This document shows, piece after piece, positions 1 through 6,572 of a stretch of DNA of 33,080 nucleotides. Source of the stretch: Pseudomonadota bacterium (GTDB lineage Bacteria; Bdellovibrionota_C; UBA2361; SZUA-149); contig JAKPSH010000233.1 of the NCBI GenBank assembly GCA_029555385.1, positions 1 to 33,080 of the forward strand, given 5' to 3'. Under the pieces are notes generated by a model. That model was given only the letters and a program-made list of their open reading frames with translations. It ran no database searches and was not told where the DNA came from. Made by a program: the position numbers and the translations under genes. The stretch's first letter is position 1; each line of letters starts with the position of its first letter.

Positions 1-590
1 GAGTAACGCTAGTCGGCATCATCAGCGCCGATGTCGGACTGCATCTTCCCGATTTCCGTTCAAGTGAAAAAGCGTTTCAACTCCTGACGCAGGCAAGCGG
101 GCGCTGCGGACGCGGCAAAGATCCGGGACGGGTTTTGATTCAGACACATGAGCCCAATCACCCGACAATTGTCGCTACGGCCACGGGCCGCTTTAAAGCT
201 TTCGCGCGCTATGAACTTGAATTCCGCAAACGTCTTGCCTACCCGCCGTTTGGACGCCTGCTCCGGCTTGTTGTATCAAGCAGCAACCGCCATGAGGCGC
301 GCGAGGGCGCGGAGCTTCTGGCAAAAACAGTCCGGCAGATTATCGCGAACAGCTCGGCCCCGGCAGGCGCAGTATGCAATGGCGATGCTCTGTCAGCGGC
401 CATACTCGGACCTGCTCCAGCGCCGCACGAAAAGCTGAGAGCCCGCTGGCGCTGGCATCTGCTGGTAAAAGCGCAGTCTGCCAAAATGATATCTCAGCTT
501 GCCTTCGCGCTTTATTTTTGGCGTGATACGGTGAATCAATTCCAGGATTTCCGCTTGGCGATTGATGTCGATCCGGTGGATATGCTCTGA
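1..590 (+). CDS. priA: PriA, primosomal replication-restart helicase (C-terminal part)
   Basis: This is the last 195 codons, in the frame starting at base 3; the gene runs in from the left edge. PriA is a cytoplasmic 3'-5' DNA helicase that reloads the replisome at stalled forks. What is visible is the end of the helicase core, with VTLVGIISADVGLHLPDF, SEKAFQLLTQ and the motif VI arginine region SGRCGRG, then the C-terminal domain with YPPFGRL, ILGPAPAP and the family's typical ending DVDPVDML. Family members are about 700-800 residues, so most of the helicase and the zinc-binding insert lie outside the window. The central AGRAGR of most homologues reads SGRCGR here, a mild substitution that keeps both arginines. 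mdh follows after 58 bp on the same strand. Confidence 0.95.
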   Translation, partial: VTLVGIISADVGLHLPDFRSSEKAFQLLTQASGRCGRGKDPGRVLIQTHEPNHPTIVATATGRFKAFARYELEFRKRLAYPPFGRLLRLVVSSSNRHEAREGAELLAKTVRQIIANSSAPAGAVCNGDALSAAILGPAPAPHEKLRARWRWHLLVKAQSAKMISQLAFALYFWRDTVNQFQDFRLAIDVDPVDML

Positions 591-648
591 ACGAGACCGC
601 CGCGCGGGTTATTGCGGGCGCGGGCTGACATATGGGAACGAAAATATC

Positions 649-1587
649 ATGAAGCAAAAAATCAAAATCGCGCTGATTGGCGCCGGCAATATCGGGGGAA
701 CCATTGCCCTGCTTGCCGGAGTAAAGGAGTTAGGTGATGTTGTGCTGGTAGATGTTGCCGAAGGTCTGGCGAAGGGAAAGGCGCTGGATCTTTCTCATGC
801 CGCAGCGGCACTCGGCTCTTCTACGGCATATGCCGGATCAACTGACTATAGCGCTATCCAGGATGCCGATGTTTGCATCGTTACGGCTGGGGTCGCCCGG
901 CGCCCGGGCATGAGCCGGGATGATTTGTTGAGCACCAATGCAGAAATCATGCGTTCGGTCGCGCAAGGAATCAAGCATTATGCACCGGCAAGTTTTGTCA
1001 TCGTTGTCTCGAATCCGCTGGATATTATGGCCGCGTTTTGTCAGCGACTATCCGGACTTCCGCCGGAGAAGGTCATCGGCATGGCCGGGGTGCTCGATTC
1101 CGCACGTTACCGCAGCTTTCTCGCCGATGAATGCGGGGTCTCACCCAGCTCAATTCAAGCGCTTGTTCTCGGTGGACATGGTGATGAGATGCTGCCGCTG
1201 CGTTCCTGTACAACGATCAATGGCGCGCCTGTCTCGCTTTTTATTGCAGACGCGAGACTAGACGCGATCGAAACCCGGGTGCGCAATGCCGGTGCTGAAG
1301 TTGTAGCACTCTTGCGCAGCGGTTCGGCATATTATTCTCCAGCTGCTTCAGCTCTCGAAATGGCGGAAAGCTACCTCAAAGACAGCAAGAAGCTGCTCGC
1401 TTGCTCCGCCTTTCTGCGCGGCGAATACGGCGTCCATAACCTTTATGCAGGAGTACCCGTAATCATCGGTAACGCAGGTGTGGAAAGAATAGTGGAACTT
1501 AAGTTAACTTCCGAAGAACAAGCCGCTTTCTCGCAAAGCATCAGGCACATCAAAGAGCTCTGGGAAAAGGTTTCGCTCGCCTGTTAA
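649..1587 (+). CDS. mdh: Malate dehydrogenase (LDH/MDH superfamily)
   Basis: A 312-residue NAD-dependent dehydrogenase interconverting malate and oxaloacetate in the TCA cycle; the length is normal for this family. The Rossmann glycine motif GAGNIG is at residues 11-16. An acidic residue after the second strand, D35, favours NAD over NADP. The substrate loop ARRPGMSRDD (83-92) carries R84, where lactate dehydrogenases have glutamine, so malate is the expected substrate; R90 is the mobile-loop arginine. N122, D150, R153 and the catalytic H177 in GGHGD complete the active site. I chose the ATG at 649 because the protein then begins directly at the first beta strand. An in-frame ATG at 562 would add 29 non-conserved residues overlapping priA. 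The ribosome site is weak (GGGA at 634). Confidence 0.95.
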   Translation: MKQKIKIALIGAGNIGGTIALLAGVKELGDVVLVDVAEGLAKGKALDLSHAAAALGSSTAYAGSTDYSAIQDADVCIVTAGVARRPGMSRDDLLSTNAEIMRSVAQGIKHYAPASFVIVVSNPLDIMAAFCQRLSGLPPEKVIGMAGVLDSARYRSFLADECGVSPSSIQALVLGGHGDEMLPLRSCTTINGAPVSLFIADARLDAIETRVRNAGAEVVALLRSGSAYYSPAASALEMAESYLKDSKKLLACSAFLRGEYGVHNLYAGVPVIIGNAGVERIVELKLTSEEQAAFSQSIRHIKELWEKVSLAC

Positions 1588-1597
1588 CCGCCGGACG

Positions 1598-1627
1598 CCC
1601 GGAAGCCTGCGCGGCAGGCTTATCGGG
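1598..1627 (+). terminator. Hairpin after mdh, possible terminator
   Basis: Ten bases after the mdh stop, AAGCCTG (1603-1609) pairs with CAGGCTT (1615-1621) around a 5-base loop, and CCCG/CGGG extends the stem outward with small bulges. There is no T-run after it, so if it ends transcription it is not a textbook intrinsic terminator. Confidence 0.35.
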
Positions 1628-1687
1628 CACACACGCCGAAATATGGGGCGGCGCTGAAAAATGCGAGGCAAATCATCAAATAAAGGC

Positions 1688-1693
1688 TATAAT
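1688..1693 (+). promoter_or_regulatory. Candidate -10 element upstream of the FapA-like gene
   Basis: A perfect TATAAT lies 105 bp before the GTG start at 1798, in the 210-bp gap after mdh. The hexamer at -35 spacing (GAGGCA) is poor, so this is only a candidate. Two GCTAGC palindromes (1755 and 1777, 22 bp apart) lie between it and the gene and could be operator halves. Confidence 0.3.
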
Positions 1694-1797
1694 GTAGTGT
1701 CAAACTAAGATTTATTCATTAGTGTTGGTGATGCGGCGGCATAGCAGAGTTTCTGCTAGCACCGTTATTATATCAAGCTAGCTTAAGAGCGAAGCAA

Positions 1798-3381
1798 GTG
1801 GCCGAAGATACCCAAATACGCGAAGAGCTGCATACGCTGCTTGATGTAGAGGATGAACTCGTCGCGCTTCGGATAAAAATCTCAAAAGACAAGCTGAAGC
1901 TTTTCCTGGACGGACGCCGTAAAGAAGAGACTTCTACGCAGCTAATTACCAAAAAGCTTCTCGCCGGACTGATCGAGCCAAAATTGCCGAATGTGCACAT
2001 TGATGGAGCTGTGCTCGATGATATCGCGCGGCAGCTCAATCAGACCAAGGAAGTTGATTACCGCCGTATCGCCAAAGGAACCGCGCCGATTGACGGGCAG
2101 GACGGAAAACTTGTGCTGCTGGCGAAGAAGTACGAAGGCCTGAATAAGGGCGATGAAGAGGGGGGCGACATTCGCAACCGCCATCTCTTTGACAACATCA
2201 GGCAAGGCGCACATGTGGCGCGAATTATTGCACCGACAGCCGGCACACCGGGAGTTGATGTGCTGGGAAACCCATTGCCGCCGAAACCAGGCAAGGAGGC
2301 GAAAGTTCTTTTTGACAACACTATTGCCGAAGAGCCCGGAAAAGACGGCAGCCAGCGCAACCTAATCGCGAAGATCTCCGGGTACCTGGGGGAGCAAAGC
2401 GGACGCCTGAGAATTTCCGATATGCTGACGATCGATGGCGATCTGGACCTTAGCATTGGCAACTTGGATTTCGTCGGAAACATTTGCGTACGCGGCAACG
2501 TGATGAAGGATTTTGAAGCTAGCGCTGATGGAACAATAGAAGTTGTCGGCGATGTAATCGGCGGTTACTTGCTGAGCCGCGAAAAAACCGTCACGATCCG
2601 CGGCACGGTAATCGGTACCCTGAGCGAGGAAACCGTAGCCGGAGCAGACCTCAAGCACACTTCGACCGGTCCCCGGCGCACGGCATTGGGCAAAAAGAAC
2701 ATTTTAGCCCGCGATAAGCTGCATGCGCTGCGGCTCCATGGCGCAACTGTGGAAACCGGCGATAACGTCGAAATTATGACCGAAGCGATGAACTCCGCCG
2801 TCTATTGCGGTGGAAGCCTGCTCCTGCCGCAGGGACAAATTCTTGGCGGAAATATTTTCGTGCGCTGCGGCGTCAACGCATCAATCATCGGCTCCTCACG
2901 GGGCAGCAAAACGGTAATTCATCTCGTGCCCAATCAGCGCTTCGGTGTTGGCGCTATGGAACTAAGCAAGTCTATTCGCGTTCACTCCGAAGCTCTGGAA
3001 TTTCTTAAGCTGCAGCTTGGCCATTATGTTGATCAGCCGGAAGACATGGCGCAGTTGCCGGAGCCGCGCCGCACTAAATTAACCGCACTCTACAACAGGC
3101 TTCGCGAGATCACCGCAAGCCTGTCCAGACTGCAAGAGGAAGAAGCCAAGTTCGCAGCGGCGGCTCAAGAAGGAAGGAGCTATCAAGTCGTGTTCCTGCA
3201 TAAGTGTTTTCCCGGCGTGGAAGTCCATGCTGAGGGCACGGTGTTTATGATCGAAAACGTAATTGATGGTCCCAAAGCAATTGAGTACCTGCCGGCGACA
3301 AAAGAATTTCGCGTCAATGAATACCGTCCGCAGGTAAAAGATCAAAAAAACGAGTCCAAGAAAGAACCACCTGCTACTTAG
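1798..3381 (+). CDS. FapA / DUF342 family polymer-forming-type protein
   Basis: A 527-residue cytoplasmic protein of the DUF342 (flagellar assembly protein A, FapA) family. The hallmark segment GTPGVDVLGNPLPPKPGK lies near residue 150. It is followed by glycine- and valine-spaced strands (residues about 210-280, for example GDLDLSIGNLDFVGNICVRGNV) that predict a right-handed beta-helix. A coiled segment LYNRLREITASLSRLQEEEAK is near residue 430. Studied FapA proteins help place or assemble polar flagella, but the family is broad and its exact job here is unknown. The only other flagellar gene in the window is fliM, on the other strand and 10 kb away. The start is GTG after a weak AAGAG; no upstream in-frame ATG is better. 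It converges on trpF. Confidence 0.85.
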   Translation: MAEDTQIREELHTLLDVEDELVALRIKISKDKLKLFLDGRRKEETSTQLITKKLLAGLIEPKLPNVHIDGAVLDDIARQLNQTKEVDYRRIAKGTAPIDGQDGKLVLLAKKYEGLNKGDEEGGDIRNRHLFDNIRQGAHVARIIAPTAGTPGVDVLGNPLPPKPGKEAKVLFDNTIAEEPGKDGSQRNLIAKISGYLGEQSGRLRISDMLTIDGDLDLSIGNLDFVGNICVRGNVMKDFEASADGTIEVVGDVIGGYLLSREKTVTIRGTVIGTLSEETVAGADLKHTSTGPRRTALGKKNILARDKLHALRLHGATVETGDNVEIMTEAMNSAVYCGGSLLLPQGQILGGNIFVRCGVNASIIGSSRGSKTVIHLVPNQRFGVGAMELSKSIRVHSEALEFLKLQLGHYVDQPEDMAQLPEPRRTKLTALYNRLREITASLSRLQEEEAKFAAAAQEGRSYQVVFLHKCFPGVEVHAEGTVFMIENVIDGPKAIEYLPATKEFRVNEYRPQVKDQKNESKKEPPAT

Positions 3382-3414
3382 CGCTGCGCGCTGTTACTTA
3401 GCGCTGCGCGCTGC
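3375..3414. repeat. Tandem 20-bp duplication at convergent stop codons
   Basis: Two copies of a 20-bp unit (3375-3394 and 3395-3414) sit head to tail with one mismatch at the last base. Each contains AGCGC-TGC-GCGCT, able to form a small hairpin on either strand. The stop of the FapA-like gene (TAG at 3379-3381) is in copy one. The trpF stop (TAA on the minus strand, 3394-3396) lies at the copy boundary. It may act as a bidirectional terminator. Confidence 0.7.
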
Positions 3415-4029
3415 TGCAATAAATGCTCTCATTTTTTCTTTGTCTTTGATTCCTGGTTTGCTTTCAACTCCGCTTGCCGTATCGACTCCGCCCAGATGCC
3501 AAGCTTTTACTCTTTCGGCGACATTTTGCACAGTCAAGCCGCCTGAAAGAAAGCTCCCGTTAAGAAGACCCTCCCGGTCCAGTTCCGCGAGCAGGGCTTC
3601 GCTGATCTCACGTCCAGTTCCGCCGAACTGCTGTGGCGAAAAACTATCAAACAAAAGATAATCAACATGCTGCGCAAGCCGGCGAAGCTCTTTTGCTTCA
3701 AAGTCTCCCTGCACACGCACGGCTTTAATCAGCACATAATCCGGGAACTGCCGCAAATAGCCCTCATTCTCGTCGCCGTGAAACTGCAGGGTATCTAAGC
3801 CTGCCTCAAGCGCAATCTGGCTAACTTCGGCGGCGGGAGAGTTTACAAAGACTCCCGCCATTCCCTGCCTGCGCCGAAGTTTTTCAATAATCCCCCGTGC
3901 GATCTTGGGGTGTACATAACGCGGACTCTTTGCGTAAAAATTAAAGCCCAATAAATCGGCTCCAAGCTCAAGTGCCGCCTTTGCGTCTTCAAAGCGGGTA
4001 ATCCCGCAAATTTTAATTTTGCATGCCAT
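3394..4029 (-). CDS. trpF: Phosphoribosylanthranilate isomerase
   Basis: A 211-residue TIM-barrel enzyme that converts N-(5-phosphoribosyl)anthranilate to CdRP, the third step of tryptophan synthesis from chorismate. The N-terminal motif KICGIT places the catalytic base C8, and FDS at 127-129 places the catalytic acid D128. LSGGL near residue 165 and VDTASGVESKPG near the end form the phosphate-binding loops. Length and motifs are complete, so the enzyme should be active. The start overlaps the 3' end of trpD by 17 bp, indicating co-transcription and probably coupled translation. No trpB or trpA follows; the next gene converges. Confidence 0.96.
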   Translation of the reverse strand: MACKIKICGITRFEDAKAALELGADLLGFNFYAKSPRYVHPKIARGIIEKLRRRQGMAGVFVNSPAAEVSQIALEAGLDTLQFHGDENEGYLRQFPDYVLIKAVRVQGDFEAKELRRLAQHVDYLLFDSFSPQQFGGTGREISEALLAELDREGLLNGSFLSGGLTVQNVAERVKAWHLGGVDTASGVESKPGIKDKEKMRAFIAAARSAK

Positions 4030-5059
4030 TGTTTGCTGTAAACCGGATCACTTCAGCTAGTTTCTCTGCCGCTTTTCCTGAATCAATGCACTGCCGTGCC
4101 TTAGCTATTCCCTCTTGAATCGAACCGCTCTGCCCGCCAACATAAAGCGCCGCACCGGCATTGAGCAGCACCAAGTTAAGATGAGCCCCTGATTCTCCAG
4201 AAAAAATCCGCTGCATTATCTGAGCCGAAACCGCGGGAGTTCCGCCGCGTATATCTGCGGCGGCTGCCGGCGGAAATCCATAATCACCAGGTTCAATAAA
4301 ATACTTTGTAATGGCCGTGCCGTTGACTTCACACACTTCCGTTCTCCCGTTAAGTGTGATTTCGTCAAGTCCATCTTCTCCGCAAACGACCATCGCGCGC
4401 TTCGTTCCCAGCCCAGACAGCGCTTCGGCCATTACCTGAACCATTTGCCTCCTGCTGACTCCGAGCAACTGCCGCTCGGAGCCGGCGGGATTAACTAAAG
4501 GACCAAGGAAGTTAAAAATTGTTGGGATACCCAGCTCCCGGCGGATGCGTCCGACGCGCGCAGTAGCCGGATGATGCTTGGGCGCAAAAATCACGCAGAA
4601 ACCGGTTTTTTCCAGGCAGCGGGCAATCTGCTCAGGCGGCAATTCGCACTTCACACCAAGCGTTTCCAAAAGATCGATGCTGCCGCATCCCGACGTGGCC
4701 CCCCGGTTTCCGTGCTTTGCTACATACTGTCCGGCAGCAGCGCAGACTAGCGCCACTGCCGTCGAAGTATTAAAAGTCTGCAACCCGCTTCCGCCAGTGC
4801 CGCAAGTATCCAGTGTCTCGATGCCGGGAAGCATCAGCTTGACGGGAACCTTGACCATTTGCTCGCGCAAACATTTCGCACCGCCAATCAATTCCGGACT
4901 CTGAATGGAGCGCATGGCAGTCGACAACAAGTATGCGCCGATCTGCGCATCGCTAATTACTTCGGCTCCCGCACCGGCCAAACAGGAAAAGAGGGCGTAG
5001 CTCTCTTCCGCGTCAAGCACTTCACCGCGCGCGACTTTTCGCAGACTATGGGAAATCAT
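4013..5059 (-). CDS. trpD: Anthranilate phosphoribosyltransferase
   Basis: A 348-residue enzyme that transfers phosphoribose from PRPP to anthranilate, the second committed step of tryptophan synthesis. It shows the PRPP-binding glycine loop DTCGTGGSG (84-92), the following NTST, KHGNRGATSGCGS (115-127), NFLGPLVNP near residue 185 and the metal-binding GEDGLDE near 230. All family landmarks are intact. Its ATG overlaps the stop of the upstream gene in a 4-bp ATGA arrangement (5056-5059), and its own 3' end overlaps trpF. No anthranilate synthase gene (trpE/trpG) is in the window, and trpC is about 28 kb to the right. Confidence 0.96.
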   Translation of the reverse strand: MISHSLRKVARGEVLDAEESYALFSCLAGAGAEVISDAQIGAYLLSTAMRSIQSPELIGGAKCLREQMVKVPVKLMLPGIETLDTCGTGGSGLQTFNTSTAVALVCAAAGQYVAKHGNRGATSGCGSIDLLETLGVKCELPPEQIARCLEKTGFCVIFAPKHHPATARVGRIRRELGIPTIFNFLGPLVNPAGSERQLLGVSRRQMVQVMAEALSGLGTKRAMVVCGEDGLDEITLNGRTEVCEVNGTAITKYFIEPGDYGFPPAAAADIRGGTPAVSAQIMQRIFSGESGAHLNLVLLNAGAALYVGGQSGSIQEGIAKARQCIDSGKAAEKLAEVIRFTANNGMQN

Positions 5060-6402
5060 CGCTGCACTCTCACCGTCTCAGGCAGCGGCCATTGCGCAGC
5101 AAGCCCGAGAATACGCGAGATTAGGTCGAAATCAACGACTGTCCCCGGCGGCACAATTAATCTTCCCTCAACTGTGGCCAAAGGCTCAGCAAGCCTCATA
5201 CCGGGCAAAAGCTCGTACAAGCGCACAGCTCTGGTATCGCGAATCGCATAGCGGCTTCGCGCGTAATCCACTGCTTCTTCCAGCGCCTCGCGCCATTGGC
5301 GCTTTTCTTCCGGAGATACTATTCGCGCGGAAGTCACGATCACCGGGCGGGAAAAGGCAGCCTCACCCAATACTCTGGCCATTGCCGAGCAAATCGTCAC
5401 CTCTGAAAACAGCGGATTCTGCCGCAAGGCACGAAAAGCACGCTGCGGTCCGCTGCGATCCCAAAAGCCCCCTTGCCAGCAAGTCCGATCGATCAGCTCA
5501 CTAGCTAAGACGCATTGCGCATCCTGCGCAGCCGCACTGCTGGACTGCGCTTGATCATGTCTCAGCAACAGAGCCGCGTTATGCACTGTTTGCGCCGCTG
5601 CATCATCGTTGAGATGCTTGCCGATCATTTCCGCACTTTTCTTGAGCGCAGCACTGAGTCGCTCCCGGTTCGCCGGTGTAAAATTCCGGATTAAATCAAG
5701 ATCGACCAGCGCGGGCTCCTCTTGCAAACCCAAGTTAAGCAGCAAGCTGCCGGTGCGGATAATCGTATCGCGCTGTGCGCCAAAATTAAGCGAATTAGCG
5801 ACGGCAGATGACACAAAAGTAGTCCTCCGGGCATGCAGACCAAGATGCGCACTGCGATCGGTCATTGCATCCAGCAAATCCGCCACGGCTTCCCGTTGCG
5901 GGTGTTCGGGCAAAATCAGATTATCATCAAAAGCCGATAAATCGTCCGCAGCGGCAAAGACAGAACCGCCGAAAGTGCGATCAAGCTGCGTTGGATCAGC
6001 GGTAAATCTCGGCTTGCCGCTCAAATCGGCAGCAGCGGGTCCCAGTGCTTTATCTACACGCGAAATTAGCCCATCGAGCTGTACTGGAAAATCTACCGCG
6101 ATGAATGTTTGGAAGCGCTGGCTCAGCAGACGAGTTCGCTCATTTGCCCGCCGTCCGATAAAAACTGTCGGTATCGGGAAAAGTTCCTTGGCATCAGAAA
6201 GGTCAAGTACGCGCTCGCCCGCTTCAGCATCGCTTGCCGATGCATCAACGATCAGGGCTGCCGGCCTTTTGCGTGCCACCATCTCCATGACTTTATCAAA
6301 GGAACGTGTGGAAACGATGCGGCAGCCATGGCTTTCCAGCGCACGCAGAAGATCCGCCATCTCCTCGCCGCGTCCCCTGAGATAGACAACATCATGCGCC
6401 AT
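5056..6402 (-). CDS. Degenerate receiver / HD-GYP-like protein at head of trpDF operon
   Basis: 448 residues, not a named family. Residues 4-120 resemble a response-regulator receiver: D53 sits at the phospho-acceptor place, but the usual KP near 105 reads FP, so canonical phosphorelay is doubtful. Residues about 180-345 resemble an HD-GYP phosphodiesterase helical bundle (HARRTTFVSSAVANSL at 190, then LLLNLG at 221), but the metal-binding HD pair is replaced by LN. HN/RHD at 274-283 is what remains of the later histidine motif. The C-terminus (LLPGMRLAEPL, EGRLIVPPGTVVD) matches the small beta domain often found with HD-GYP proteins. I infer a non-catalytic binding or regulatory protein. The start ATG follows AAGGGGAG on the minus strand. 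The ATGA overlap with trpD implies coupled translation. Confidence 0.6.
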   Translation of the reverse strand: MAHDVVYLRGRGEEMADLLRALESHGCRIVSTRSFDKVMEMVARKRPAALIVDASASDAEAGERVLDLSDAKELFPIPTVFIGRRANERTRLLSQRFQTFIAVDFPVQLDGLISRVDKALGPAAADLSGKPRFTADPTQLDRTFGGSVFAAADDLSAFDDNLILPEHPQREAVADLLDAMTDRSAHLGLHARRTTFVSSAVANSLNFGAQRDTIIRTGSLLLNLGLQEEPALVDLDLIRNFTPANRERLSAALKKSAEMIGKHLNDDAAAQTVHNAALLLRHDQAQSSSAAAQDAQCVLASELIDRTCWQGGFWDRSGPQRAFRALRQNPLFSEVTICSAMARVLGEAAFSRPVIVTSARIVSPEEKRQWREALEEAVDYARSRYAIRDTRAVRLYELLPGMRLAEPLATVEGRLIVPPGTVVDFDLISRILGLAAQWPLPETVRVQR

Positions 6403-6572
6403 AAAATAAAAGCTCCCCTTTACTTATAGGATTACTACGTTTCGCTGAAGTGCTCAAACTGAAGTTTGGCAGCACCTCCGGACTAGACAGAGCTGTTACG
6501 GTGATCTACTTTTTCCGCAGCACAAAGGAGATTATTTGTCTTTAAAGAGCTCTTGAGGCCGCAGGTATTAAG

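Noticed and set aside
562..648. Longer mdh product beginning inside priA
   Set aside because: The extra 29 residues are not part of the MDH fold; the ATG at 649 leads straight to the first conserved strand.
5609..6385. A 258-codon open frame on the plus strand opposite the degenerate HD-GYP-like gene
   Set aside because: Serine/arginine-rich translation without domain features, no ribosome site, and fully inside a gene with recognisable domain architecture; an antisense shadow.
6403..6572. Trp attenuator, leader peptide or riboswitch before the trp operon
   Set aside because: I see no Trp-rich leader, T-box-like element or competing hairpins in the 170 bp upstream of the operon.
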